DNA from: Dactylosporangium aurantiacum
Lineage (GTDB): Bacteria > Actinomycetota > Actinomycetes > Mycobacteriales > Micromonosporaceae
Direction: 5' to 3'
DNA: 64,000 bases
NCBI RefSeq assembly: GCF_000716715.1
Contig: NZ_JNYJ01000001.1
Location: 1-64,000, forward strand
In this document: in pieces, positions 1 through 11,588 of the stretch
How the letters are laid out: each line of letters starts with the position of its first letter
How positions within the stretch are numbered: the first letter of the stretch is position 1
Position numbers and translations under genes: made by a program
The notes under the pieces: generated by a model
What the model was told of the DNA's origin: nothing
The model's database searches: none
What the model saw: only the letters and a program-made list of their open reading frames with translations

Positions 1-1
1 C

Positions 2-145
2 GCCGCCGAGGGTGAGGAGCACGAGACCTCCTCGGAGTACGACCAGCTCGACGCGCTGCAGGCCCGCATGGAGAGCGCGTTCGCCGAGACCACCCAGCTG
101 CACACCGACGGTGGCAGCGCCGCGCTGGGTGTCGCCTCCAACTAA
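2..145 (+). CDS. C-terminal end of an unrecognised protein (partial)
   Basis: The window opens inside this gene. Only the last 47 codons and the TAA stop at 143-145 are present. The tail is rich in Glu, Ala and Thr and ends in GVASN. I do not recognise the family and too little is left to assign a function. The frame is supported by strong G/C preference at third positions and by a strong hairpin 13 bases after the stop, where a terminator would be expected. It converges with the aldo/keto reductase gene. Confidence 0.6.
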   Translation, partial: AAEGEEHETSSEYDQLDALQARMESAFAETTQLHTDGGSAALGVASN

Positions 146-158
146 CGCTTTCAGGTGC

Positions 159-186
159 GACGGCCGGCCCCGAGGGGCCGGCCGTC
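159..186. terminator. Bidirectional hairpin terminator
   Basis: A perfect inverted repeat: GACGGCCGGCCC (159-170), loop CGAG, then GGGCCGGCCGTC (175-186). It sits in the 48-base gap between two convergent stop codons, so it could end both transcripts. There is no clear T run, which is usual in high-GC actinobacteria. Confidence 0.75.
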
Positions 187-193
187 GCCGTGT

Positions 194-1168
194 TCAGTGC
201 CCGAGGACCGGGTGCGGCACGTACGGCGCCTCGAGACGCTCGATCTCCTTGTCGTCCAGCGTCAGCTCGGTCGCGGCGATCGCGTCCTCCAGGTGCGACA
301 GCTTCGTCGCGCCGACGATCGGCGCCGTCACCACCGGCCTGGACAGCAGCCACGCGAGCGCCACCTGCGCCGGGGCGACCCCGCGCTCGCCGGCCACCTC
401 GGCGTTGACGTCGACCACGGCGAAGTCGTCGTCGGTGTACATGGAGCTGAACGCGTCGCTCGCGGCCCGCGTCGTGCGCCGCTCACCACCCCGGCCCCGG
501 TTCCCGGCGAGCAGCCCGCGGGCGAGCGGGCTCCACGGGATGACACCGATGCCCTGGTCGGCGCAGAGCGGCAGCATCTCCCGCTCCTCCTCCCGGTACA
601 CCAGGTTGTAGTGGTTCTGCATCGACACGAACTCGGTCCAGCCGTGCGCCCTGGCCGTGTGCTGCAGCTTCGCGAACTGCCACGCGTACATGCTGGACGC
701 GCCGATGTACCGGGCCTTGCCGGCCCGCACCACGTCGTGCAGCGCCTCCATCGTCTCCTCGACCGGGGTGTCCGGGTCGAAGCGGTGGATCTGGTACAGG
801 TCGACGTGGTCGACGCCGAGCCGCCGCAGCGAGTTGTCGATGCCGGCGAGGATGTGCTTGCGCGACAGCCCGGAGTCGTTCGGCCGGTCGCTCATCACGC
901 TGTACACCTTCGTCGCCAGCACGTAGTCGTCGCGCCGCGGGAAGTACTTCGCCAGCAGCCGCCCCGTGACGGTCTCGCTGGCGCCGAGGGAGTAGACGTC
1001 GGCGGTGTCGAAGAACGTGATCCCGGCCTCGACGGCGCGCCGCACGAACGGGTCCGCGGCCTCCTCGTCGAGCACCCAGTCACGCCACGCGGGATCGCCG
1101 TAGCTCATCATGCCGAGACAGATCTCGGAGACCTTCAGCCCGGTCCGGCCAAGTCGCACCTGCTTCAT
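194..1168 (-). CDS. Aldo/keto reductase
   Basis: A 324-residue cytosolic NADPH-dependent oxidoreductase of the aldo/keto reductase superfamily (TIM barrel). The catalytic tetrad is visible as Asp54 (FFDTADVY), Tyr59, Lys87 (ATKVY) and His128 (YQIHRF). The C-terminal part has the GIGVIPWSPLARGLL strand that lines the cofactor site. The substrate cannot be read from sequence. The ATG at 1166-1168 is chosen because a TAGCTT -10-like box (1181-1176 on this strand) ends exactly 7 bases upstream, as in other leaderless genes here, and because longer versions would run into thiE. It is divergent from thiE with only 18 bases between the starts, so the two promoters must overlap. A role in thiamine metabolism is not implied. 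Confidence 0.9.
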   Translation of the reverse strand: MKQVRLGRTGLKVSEICLGMMSYGDPAWRDWVLDEEAADPFVRRAVEAGITFFDTADVYSLGASETVTGRLLAKYFPRRDDYVLATKVYSVMSDRPNDSGLSRKHILAGIDNSLRRLGVDHVDLYQIHRFDPDTPVEETMEALHDVVRAGKARYIGASSMYAWQFAKLQHTARAHGWTEFVSMQNHYNLVYREEEREMLPLCADQGIGVIPWSPLARGLLAGNRGRGGERRTTRAASDAFSSMYTDDDFAVVDVNAEVAGERGVAPAQVALAWLLSRPVVTAPIVGATKLSHLEDAIAATELTLDDKEIERLEAPYVPHPVLGH

Positions 1169-1175
1169 GTCTGAA

Positions 1176-1181
1176 AAGCTA
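1176..1181 (-). promoter_or_regulatory. -10 box of the aldo/keto reductase (leaderless)
   Basis: TAGCTT on the minus strand followed by 7 bases and the ATG. The spacing puts the transcription start at or next to the A of the start codon. No convincing -35 is seen. Confidence 0.45.
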
Positions 1182-1186
1182 TCTCG

Positions 1187-1828
1187 GTGCACACCCTCGG
1201 ACGACTGCATCTCGTCACTGACACCCGCCCCGGGCGGGACGTGCTCGGCGTGGTCGGACACGCCCTCGCCGCCGGGTTCGGCGTCGTGCAGGTCCGCCCG
1301 GAGGACGCCGTCACCGACCGGGAGGCGTACGAGCTGACCGTCCGCGTCCTCGCCCTGTGCCGCGCCGCCGGCGCGACCTGCCTGGTCAACGACCGTCTGC
1401 ACGTGGCCCTCGCCGCCGGCGCCGACGGCGCGCACGTCGGCGCGGACGACCTGCCCGTCGCCGCGGCCCGCCGCGTCCTGGGCCCGCACGCGATCCTCGG
1501 CGCCACCGCCCGCGACCCGGTGACGGCCCGGCGGGCGGTCGCCGACGGCGCCACGTACCTGGGCGTCGGCCCGGCGTACGCGACGACCACGAAGACCGGC
1601 CTGCCCGACGCGATCGGCCCGGCCGGGGTGGGCGCCGTGGTGTCGGCGGTCGAGGTGCCGGTGGTCGCGATCGGCGGCGTCACCCCCGCGCGGGCGGCGG
1701 AGCTGTTCGCCGCCGGCGCCCACGCGGTCGCCGTGGTGGGCGCGATGAGCGGCGCCCCTGATCCGGCCGCGGCCGCGGCCGGCTTCGCGGCGGTCCTGGC
1801 CGCGGCGCCTCCGGAGCCGGCCCGATGA
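1187..1828 (+). CDS. thiE: Thiamine-phosphate synthase ThiE
   Basis: A 213-residue TIM-barrel enzyme that joins HMP-pyrophosphate and thiazole phosphate to give thiamine monophosphate in the cytosol. Family landmarks are in order: TD near residues 11-12, VQVR at 34-37, VNDR at 67-70, the DDLP metal/pyrophosphate loop at 87-90, GVGP followed by the TKTG phosphate-binding turn (126-138), and VAIGGV near 165. Length is normal for ThiE. The GTG start at 1187 gives the usual N-terminus. It is the first thi gene and is separated from thiO by a 547-base repeat-rich gap, so it lies outside the reach of the TPP riboswitch at 3.4 kb. A second, divergent ThiE-like gene is present at 4655. Confidence 0.93.
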   Translation: MHTLGRLHLVTDTRPGRDVLGVVGHALAAGFGVVQVRPEDAVTDREAYELTVRVLALCRAAGATCLVNDRLHVALAAGADGAHVGADDLPVAAARRVLGPHAILGATARDPVTARRAVADGATYLGVGPAYATTTKTGLPDAIGPAGVGAVVSAVEVPVVAIGGVTPARAAELFAAGAHAVAVVGAMSGAPDPAAAAAGFAAVLAAAPPEPAR

Positions 1829-1980
1829 GGGCGGCGGGTGAGATGCGGGCCGCCGGGGCGACGAGGGCGGCCGGCGCGACCGCCTACTCCGCGGTGGCGC
1901 TGCTCACGTCCGGTCGGACGGGCCGTGCCGCCTTCCCGCCACGCCCTGACGCCGGCCGCAACCCGCTCCAGGAGCATCTG

Positions 1981-2169
1981 CCGGTGTCCGCCCCTGGCGC
2001 GTACCCGCCGGTGTCCTTCCGTGGCGCGTACCCGCCGGTGTCCTTCCGTGGCGCGTACCCGCCGGTGTCCTTCCGTGGCGCGCACCCGCCCGTGTCCTTC
2101 CGTGGCGCGCACCCGCCCGTGTCCTTCCGTGGCGCGCACTCGCCGGTGTCCTCCCGTGGCGCGCGCCCT
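1981..2169 (+). repeat. 27-bp tandem repeat, 7 copies
   Basis: Seven head-to-tail copies start at 1981, 2008, 2035, 2062, 2089, 2116 and 2143. The unit reads CCGGTGTCCTTCCGTGGCGC followed by GTACCCG. The middle copies are nearly identical and the outer copies are more diverged, the usual picture for growth by slippage or unequal exchange. The unit is a multiple of three, so any translation would give a 9-residue repeat. Confidence 0.9.
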
Positions 2170-2293
2170 CGCCTGTCCGGCCGCTGCCTGGACCGCCACG
2201 GCGCCGCCCGTCGCCTCGCGGTGCGTCACCCCGGAGCGGGTCCCCGCCCAGCGCAGCACCGTTCGGCGTCCCACCGGCCCCACCACCCTCCAG

Positions 2294-2347
2294 TTGACAA
2301 ATACGAAATGTCGGATGTATCCGGGCGCTTGCGCCTGGATACATCCG
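2294..2347 (+). promoter_or_regulatory. TTGACA element with a 36-bp palindrome upstream of thiO
   Basis: TTGACA lies at 2294-2299 in a short AT-rich patch that is unusual for this DNA. It is followed by a long palindrome: left arm 2312-2328 (CGGATGTATCCGGGCGC), two central bases, right arm 2331-2347, with a single C/T difference. The ATGTATCC half-sites fall where a -10 region would be, so an operator over the thiO promoter is the simplest reading. A transcribed hairpin is the alternative. No family is assigned. Confidence 0.5.
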
Positions 2348-2375
2348 GGGAGGCGGCGACCGTGGGAGGGGTGGC

Positions 2376-3410
2376 GTGAAGGTCGGGATCGTCGGCGGTG
2401 GGGTCATCGGACTCTCCGTCGCGTGGGAGCTGCTGCGCCGCGGGGCGCAGGTCACCGTGTACGACGCCGACCCCGGCCGGAGCGCGGGACGGGTCGCCGC
2501 GGGGATGCTGGCGCCGACCGCCGAGGCGGGCTTCGGGGAGGAGGCGCTGCAGGAGTTGATGCTCGAGTCGATGCGGCGCTGGCCCGCGTTCGCCGCCGGG
2601 CTCGCCGCCGCGACGGGGATGCCGCTCGGGTACCGGACGGACGGCACGCTGCTCGTGGCGCTCACCGACGACGACCTGGCCGAGGTGCGCCGGCTCGTCG
2701 ACTACTACCGGCGGGCGGGCACCCCGATCGAGCCGCTCACCGGCCGCCGGCTGCGGGAGCTGGAGCCGCTGCTGAGCCCGCGGGTCCGCGGCGGGGCCCT
2801 CGCCGCCGGGGACCACCAGGTGGACCCGCGGCTGCTGCTGGCCGCGCTGCGGAGCCTGCCGGTGCGGCACGAGGCCCGCGACGTCACCGACCTGTCCAGC
2901 CTCCGGGACGATGTGATCATCGTCGCCAACGGGTGCGGGCTGGCCGCGGTGGCCGGGTTGCCGGTGCGGCCGGTGAAGGGCCAGCTGCTGCGGCTGCGGG
3001 GGCCCGAGCCGCTGCTCACGCACGTCGTACGGGGCGTCGCGCTCGGCCGGCACGTGTACCTGGTGCCCCGCGCCGACGGTGAGCTGGTCGTCGGGGCGAG
3101 CGAGGAGGAGCGCGGCGCCGACACGACGGTGACCGCGGGTGGGGTGCTCGACCTGCTGCGACCCGCGGCGGACCTGCTGCCCGGCGTCGCCGAGCTGGCC
3201 CTCGCCGAGACCCTCGCGGGGCTGCGGCCCGGCACCCCCGACAACGCCCCGGTCCTCGGGCACCTGCACGGCAACGTGTACGTCGCCGGCGGCCACTACC
3301 GCAACGGGGTGCTCCTCGCGCCGGTCACCGCGCACGCCGTCGCCGACCTCGTCACCAGGGGATCGACCGACGTTGACGTGAGCGGGTACGGGGTGAGCCG
3401 CTTTACCTGA
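2376..3410 (+). CDS. thiO: Glycine oxidase ThiO
   Basis: A 344-residue FAD enzyme of the D-amino-acid oxidase fold. It oxidises glycine to dehydroglycine (iminoacetate), the precursor used for the thiazole ring in aerobic organisms. The dinucleotide-binding GGGVIG motif is at residues 7-12, followed by an acidic end of strand 2 (YDAD). AAGMLAP near 41-47 and the C-terminal GHYRNGVLLAP segment, which contacts flavin and substrate, are typical of ThiO. The GTG start is supported by GGAGGG at 2365-2370, five bases upstream. It lies just before the TPP riboswitch, so the aptamer cannot control it directly. Its own promoter is probably the palindrome-containing region upstream. Confidence 0.93.
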   Translation: MKVGIVGGGVIGLSVAWELLRRGAQVTVYDADPGRSAGRVAAGMLAPTAEAGFGEEALQELMLESMRRWPAFAAGLAAATGMPLGYRTDGTLLVALTDDDLAEVRRLVDYYRRAGTPIEPLTGRRLRELEPLLSPRVRGGALAAGDHQVDPRLLLAALRSLPVRHEARDVTDLSSLRDDVIIVANGCGLAAVAGLPVRPVKGQLLRLRGPEPLLTHVVRGVALGRHVYLVPRADGELVVGASEEERGADTTVTAGGVLDLLRPAADLLPGVAELALAETLAGLRPGTPDNAPVLGHLHGNVYVAGGHYRNGVLLAPVTAHAVADLVTRGSTDVDVSGYGVSRFT

Positions 3411-3435
3411 GGACTGCGGCGGGGTTACCCTCAGC

Positions 3436-3530
3436 GCGTACCCCACGGGAGTCCGGTGTGACCGGGCTGAGAGGGGGGCTGTCAGCCCCCGACCGTCGAA
3501 CCTGATCCGGATCATGCCGGCGCAGGGAGT
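3436..3530 (+). promoter_or_regulatory. TPP riboswitch (THI box)
   Basis: The conserved aptamer blocks are all present in order: ACGGGAGTCC, GGGCTGAGAGG, then GACCGTCGAACCTGATCC and ATCATGCCGGCGCAGGGAG. A GC-rich variable P3 stem (GGGGGCTGTCAGCCCCC) lies between them. The aptamer ends only two bases before the thiS ribosome-binding site (AGGAG, 3532-3536) and no terminator follows, so translational control by hiding the ribosome site is most likely. It would repress thiS and the genes coupled to it when thiamine pyrophosphate is abundant. Confidence 0.95.
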
Positions 3531-3539
3531 CAGGAGTGA

Positions 3540-7596
<4,057 letters not shown>

Positions 7597-7603
7597 CGGT
7601 GGG

Positions 7604-8326
7604 GTGGAGTCCTCAGTGGCGTCGCCACGCACCGCGGTGGTCTGGCAGGTCCTGCGTCGCGAGATCGCCGCGGCCGACCACCCCCTGACCGCCCTCGACG
7701 TCGGCGGCGGCACCGGCGGGTTCGCCGTGCCGCTCGCCCGCGCCGGGCACGCCGTCACCGTCGTCGACCCGAGCCCCGACGCCCTGGCCGCGCTCACCCG
7801 GCGGGCCGCCGAGGCCGGTGTCGCCGAGCGGATCACCGCCGTGCAGGGCGACGGCGACGGACTCGCCGACCTCATCCCGCCCGGCAGCGTCGACCTGGTG
7901 CTGTGCCACAGCATGCTGGAGGTCGTCGACGACCCGCACAAGGTCGTCAGCGCGCTCGCCGCCACCCTGCGCCCCGGCGGCGTCGCCAGCGTGGTCGTCG
8001 CCAACCGCGCCGCCGCCGTCCTCGCCAAGGCCATCGGCGGGCACCTCGCCGCCGCGTCGCTGCTCGTGGCCAGCCCCGACGGGCGCGGGGACAGCCGCGA
8101 CCGGCTCAGCCGGCGCTACGACGTCGACACCGCGACCGCGCTGCTGTCCGGCTGCGGGTTCACCGTCGAGCAGATCCACGGCGTGCGGATCATCACCGAC
8201 CTCGTGCCCGGCAGCGTCGCGGAGAGCGAGCCGGAGGCGCTGCAGGCGTTCGAGCTGGCGCTCGCCGGCACGCCGCCCTACCGGGACATTGCCACCCAGC
8301 TGCACCTGCTGGCCCGGAAGTCCTGA
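7604..8326 (+). CDS. Class I SAM-dependent methyltransferase
   Basis: A 240-residue methyltransferase with a Rossmann fold. Motif I is ALDVGGGTGGFAVPLA (residues 29-44), the acidic ribose-binding residue is in VVDPSPDAL, motif II is VQGDGDGLADL, and SVDLVLCHSMLEVVDDP is the post-II loop. The remainder resembles small-molecule or tRNA methyltransferases of the UbiE/SmtA type, but the substrate is unknown. GTG at 7604 is used because a -10 box ends 7 bases earlier. The stop overlaps the next start (TGATG), so it is co-translated with the phosphodiesterase-like gene. Confidence 0.85.
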   Translation: MESSVASPRTAVVWQVLRREIAAADHPLTALDVGGGTGGFAVPLARAGHAVTVVDPSPDALAALTRRAAEAGVAERITAVQGDGDGLADLIPPGSVDLVLCHSMLEVVDDPHKVVSALAATLRPGGVASVVVANRAAAVLAKAIGGHLAAASLLVASPDGRGDSRDRLSRRYDVDTATALLSGCGFTVEQIHGVRIITDLVPGSVAESEPEALQAFELALAGTPPYRDIATQLHLLARKS

Positions 8327-9474
8327 TGGGCCTGCTCGACCCCGTCGCACCCCGCTACGGGCAGGCCAGCCTCGCCGAGGTCATGCCCAGCGTGCTCAGC
8401 GTGCTCGGGATGCCGTACGAGCGCGACGCCCTCGGTCTCGGCGCCGCCCTCGCCGGCGTCGACCGGGTCGCCGTGCTGCTGCTCGACGGCCTCGGCTGGC
8501 ACCAGCTCGGCGTCGCCGCGCCGCACGCGCCCACCCTCACCGACGTCCTCGGCGGCCGGCTCGGCACCGCCCGGTCGATCACCGCCGGCTTCCCGTCCAC
8601 GACCCCGGTCAGCCTCGTCACCCTCGGCACCGGCGCGCCGCCCGGCGCCCACGGCATCGTCGGCATCGTGCTCAACCAGCCCGGCACCGACAAGCTCGTC
8701 AACCACCTGCACTGGGACGGCCAGCCCGACCCGCAGCAGTGGCAGCCGCTGCCGACCGCGTTCACCCGGGCCGTCAACGCGGGGCTCGCCCCGACCGTGG
8801 TCAGCAACCCGCTGTTCGAGCGGACCGGGCTGTCCGTCTCCGCCTACCGGGGCGCCCGCTTCGGCGCCGGGGTCGTCGCCGACGAGGTCGCCACCGCGAT
8901 GCTCGCCGCGCTGTCCACGTCCCGCCTGGTGTACGGCTACCTGCCCGACGTCGACCGGGCCGGCCACGACCACGGCATCGGCACCGGCGAGTGGCGCACC
9001 GCCGTCGGCAACGCCGACCGCCTCCTCACCCGCCTCATCGACGGGCTGCCGCCCAACACCGGGCTCGTCGTCACCGCCGACCACGGCCAGCTCGACGTCC
9101 CCGCCGACCGGCGCCTCGACCTCGACAAGGACCGCCGGCTGCAGGCCGGGATCGCGGTCGTCGCCGGCGAGCCGCGGGTGCGCTACCTGCACACGATCCC
9201 CGGCGCCCGCGCCGACGTCATCGCCACCTGGCAGGGCGTCCTGGGCGGGGCCGCGACCGTGCTCAGCCGGGACGAGGCGGTGGCGGCGGGCTGGTTCGGG
9301 CCGATCCCGCAGCAGCACCTGGCGCGGGTCGGCGACGTCGTGGTCATCTGCCACGAGCGGTGGGTGATCCTGGCGTCGGAGCACGAGCCGTCGAAGTTCA
9401 CCCGGATGGTGGCGTTCCACGGGTCGAGCACGGCGGCGGAGATGCAGATTCCGCTGCTGGTGGTGCGAAGGTAG
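8326..9474 (+). CDS. Alkaline-phosphatase-superfamily phosphodiesterase/nucleotide pyrophosphatase
   Basis: A 382-residue type I phosphodiesterase/nucleotide pyrophosphatase homologue. Metal and nucleophile positions are visible: Asp54 in LLLDGLG, the Thr nucleophile in GFPSTTP (about residue 92), DVDRAGHDHG in the middle, TADHGQLD, and a final His in MVAFHGS. No signal peptide is seen, so it is probably cytosolic, unlike most family members. The substrate is unknown; nucleotides or phosphodiester metabolites are possible. ATG at 8326 shares a base with the methyltransferase stop. A 32-bp tandem repeat starts 24 bases after its stop. Confidence 0.85.
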   Translation: MGLLDPVAPRYGQASLAEVMPSVLSVLGMPYERDALGLGAALAGVDRVAVLLLDGLGWHQLGVAAPHAPTLTDVLGGRLGTARSITAGFPSTTPVSLVTLGTGAPPGAHGIVGIVLNQPGTDKLVNHLHWDGQPDPQQWQPLPTAFTRAVNAGLAPTVVSNPLFERTGLSVSAYRGARFGAGVVADEVATAMLAALSTSRLVYGYLPDVDRAGHDHGIGTGEWRTAVGNADRLLTRLIDGLPPNTGLVVTADHGQLDVPADRRLDLDKDRRLQAGIAVVAGEPRVRYLHTIPGARADVIATWQGVLGGAATVLSRDEAVAAGWFGPIPQQHLARVGDVVVICHERWVILASEHEPSKFTRMVAFHGSSTAAEMQIPLLVVRR

Positions 9475-9498
9475 GCCGGTGCTCGGGTCCGGGCCGCG

Positions 9499-9618
9499 GT
9501 CCGGGTTTCCGGTCTGCGGTGCGCCGCGTGGTCCGGGTTTCGGGTCTGCGGTGCGTCGCGTGGTCCGGGCTCCCGGTCTGCGGTGCGTCGCGTGGTCCGG
9601 GCTCCGGTCGGGCCGCGT
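9499..9618 (+). repeat. 32-bp tandem repeat, 3 full copies plus a partial copy
   Basis: Units begin at 9499, 9531 and 9563, with a decayed fourth from 9595. The unit starts GTCCGGGTTTCGGGTCTGCG and ends GTGCGTCGCGTG. The repeats fill the gap between two convergent genes and show only single-base differences between copies. Confidence 0.88.
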
Positions 9619-10034
9619 CACCCCGTACGGGTGAGGCAGCGCATCGTCGCCGCCAGCTCGGGGCCGGCGTCCAGCGCGTGCTCCAGCACGATCCCGAGCA
9701 GCTCCTCCCGGGTCCCGGCGACCACGACCCCCGGCGCCCCCGCGACCGGGTCGTCGCCGAGCACCGCCACCCGCGCCCGGCGCAGCCCGAGCTGCCCCGC
9801 GGAGTTCAGGAACGTCTCACCCTCCGCCGGCAGCGGCACCCGCCGGGCCCGCGTCCAGCCCGCGACCAGCAGCACCGCCACCGCGCACCGGTCGGTCCCC
9901 GGCCGCCAGGCGGCGCCCCCGTCGGTCATCAACCCCGGCGCGACGCAGCGCACCAGCTCCGGACGGTGCAGCCGCAGCCCCTCGACCGCCGCGACGACCG
10001 GCGCCAGCGGCGACGTCAACGCGAGGAGGGCCAT
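9618..10034 (-). CDS. Hypothetical protein, probably iron-regulated
   Basis: A 138-residue protein I do not recognise. It is Ala/Leu/Val/Arg-rich with alternating helices and no signal peptide, membrane segment or Cys cluster. It has LRLHRPELVRCV near the start, a central AVAVLLVAGWTRARRVPLP and a C-terminal helix with TMRCLTRTG. The composition, with both charged and hydrophobic residues, looks like a real protein rather than a shadow. The promoter region carries a good match to a DtxR/IdeR iron box, so a role in iron or siderophore handling is a working guess. It ends next to the 32-bp repeat, so the original C-terminus may have been altered. Confidence 0.6.
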   Translation of the reverse strand: MALLALTSPLAPVVAAVEGLRLHRPELVRCVAPGLMTDGGAAWRPGTDRCAVAVLLVAGWTRARRVPLPAEGETFLNSAGQLGLRRARVAVLGDDPVAGAPGVVVAGTREELLGIVLEHALDAGPELAATMRCLTRTG

Positions 10035-10040
10035 GCCAGC

Positions 10041-10070
10041 GAAGGTGAGGCATACCTAACTTGTCGTCAA
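10041..10070 (-). promoter_or_regulatory. Candidate DtxR/IdeR iron box over a leaderless promoter
   Basis: On the minus strand TTAGGTATGCCTCACCTTC (10059-10041) matches 13 of 19 positions of the DtxR/IdeR consensus, including TTAGGT and the CCT arm. TTGACG (10070-10065) lies 17 bases before CACCTT (10047-10042), which ends 7 bases before the ATG. The iron box therefore covers the spacer and -10, as expected for a repressor. Confidence 0.55.
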
Positions 10071-10094
10071 TTCGTTCACGTGTACGGCCCGATT

Positions 10095-10117
10095 TTGTCG
10101 GGGGGTCTGACTAAGGT
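10095..10117 (+). promoter_or_regulatory. PafBC-type DNA-damage promoter of dinB
   Basis: TTGTCGGGG (10095-10103), 8 bases, TAAGGT (10112-10117), then 6 bases to the ATG. This fits TTGTCRGTG-N8-TANNNT, the RecA-NDp motif of LexA-independent damage genes in actinobacteria, with one mismatch in the GTG triplet. Confidence 0.7.
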
Positions 10118-10123
10118 GCGGGC

Positions 10124-11437
10124 ATGGGGCGGAGTCAGGCGGTGCCGAGGGACGGTTCGGGCGCGGGGGAGTTCGGCCCCGACGCCGACGACACCGGCTG
10201 CACGGTGCTGCACGTCGACATGGACGCGTTCTACGCCTCCGTCGAGATCCGTCGCCGCCCGGAGCTGCGCGGCAAGCCCGTCATCGTCGGCGGCGCCGGC
10301 CCGCGCGGCGTCGTGTCCGCCGCCAGCTACGAGGCCCGCAAGTTCGGCGTGCACAGCGCCATGCCCGGCAGCCGGGCGCAGCGGCTGTGCCCGCACGGCA
10401 TCTTCCTGCCGCCCGACTTCGCCGCGTACACGGAGGCGTCCCGCGCGGTCATGGCCATCTTCCGCGACGTGACGCCCCTGGTGGAGCCGCTGTCGCTCGA
10501 CGAGGCGTTCCTCGACGTGGCCGGCGCCCGCCGGCTCCTGGGCCGCCCCGCGCGGATCGCCGCGCTGATCCGCCACCGGGTCGCCACCGAGCAGCGGCTC
10601 ACCTGCTCCGTCGGGGTCGCCTCGACCAAGTTCATGGCCAAGCTCGGCTCGACCCGCGCCAAGCCCGACGGCATGGTCGTCGTGCCGACCGCGGGCGCCC
10701 TGCGGTATCTGCACCCGCTGCCGGTCAGCGCGCTGTGGGGCGTCGGCGACCGCACCGCCGAGACCCTCCAGCGGCTCGGCCTCAAGACCGTCGGCGACCT
10801 CGCCGCCGCCCCGCTCGGCATGCTCCGCGCCGCCGTCGGCGACGCCGCCGCCCACCACCTGCACGAGCTGTCCTGGGCGAGGGACCCCCGGCGGGTGATT
10901 CCTGACCACGTGGAGAAGTCGATCGGCGCGGAGACCACGTTCGACGTCGACGTGAGCGACCTGTCAATCATCCGACGCACGATGCTCGCCCTGTCCAACA
11001 AGGTCGCCCAGCGCCTCCGTCACGCCGGCCAGGCCGGCCGGACCGTCTCCGTCAAGATCAGACTGGCGGACTTCCAGACGCTGAGCCGGTCACGCACCGT
11101 AGACGTGCCGACCGACGTCGCCCGCGAGATCTTCGAGATCTCCTGGCCGCTGTTCACCGCCGCCCGCCCCGGCGAGCGCGTCCGCCTCATCGGCGTGCGC
11201 GTCGAGGGCCTCACCACCGCCGACGGAGCGCCACGACAGATGACGCTCGGTGAGCGCGACCACGGCTGGCGCGACGCCGAGCGCGCCGCCGACGCGGTCG
11301 CCGCCCGCTTCGGCAAGGGCCTCGTCCAGCCCGCCAGCCTCCTGCGCGGCGACGGCATGCGCCAGGACGGAAACGGCGCCGCACCGGCCCCCGACCACCC
11401 CGAAGGACCACCGACGCGCCACAATGGGGGCAGATAG
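10124..11437 (+). CDS. dinB: DNA polymerase IV (Y family)
   Basis: A 437-residue error-prone translesion polymerase. The palm carboxylates are Asp32/Asp34 in HVDMDAFYASVE and Asp126-Glu127 in SLDEAFLDV. The conserved CSVGVASTKFMAKLGS and KPDG segment follows, then a helix-hairpin-helix thumb (VSALWGVGDRTAETL) and the little-finger domain from about residue 250. QMTLGERD near residue 370 may be a weak sliding-clamp motif. The last 45 residues are a low-complexity tail. ATG at 10124 is 6 bases after the -10, so the mRNA is probably leaderless. The damage-type promoter agrees with the function. Confidence 0.95.
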   Translation: MGRSQAVPRDGSGAGEFGPDADDTGCTVLHVDMDAFYASVEIRRRPELRGKPVIVGGAGPRGVVSAASYEARKFGVHSAMPGSRAQRLCPHGIFLPPDFAAYTEASRAVMAIFRDVTPLVEPLSLDEAFLDVAGARRLLGRPARIAALIRHRVATEQRLTCSVGVASTKFMAKLGSTRAKPDGMVVVPTAGALRYLHPLPVSALWGVGDRTAETLQRLGLKTVGDLAAAPLGMLRAAVGDAAAHHLHELSWARDPRRVIPDHVEKSIGAETTFDVDVSDLSIIRRTMLALSNKVAQRLRHAGQAGRTVSVKIRLADFQTLSRSRTVDVPTDVAREIFEISWPLFTAARPGERVRLIGVRVEGLTTADGAPRQMTLGERDHGWRDAERAADAVAARFGKGLVQPASLLRGDGMRQDGNGAAPAPDHPEGPPTRHNGGR

Positions 11438-11588
11438 AGCCCGACTCGACGGAAAATCGGCACGGCCGGACCATCGTCCCGCTTTCCGACCCGGTGAGCC
11501 CCTCGTAAACTTGCCAGTACGCAGCCCGACGGGCTGTGCCGGACTGTCGGTCCATCAGGGTCGACCTTCGCGACCGGGGAGGAGTGCC

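Larger units (their letters stand above)
1829..2375. other. Repeat-rich spacer between thiE and thiO
   Basis: This stretch has open frames on both strands but no recognisable protein. All frames stay open because of extreme GC content and the 27-bp repeat, so openness is not evidence of coding. Possible products are Arg/Pro/Gly repeats. It contains the tandem repeat at 1981-2169 and a promoter-like TTGACA followed by a 36-bp palindrome just before thiO. Confidence 0.6.

Noticed and set aside
1825..2379. An open frame overlapping thiE and thiO, with a PVSFRGAYP nine-residue repeat
   Set aside because: Other frames are equally open through the same repeat, composition is repeat-driven and there is no ribosome site. 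Treated as non-coding.
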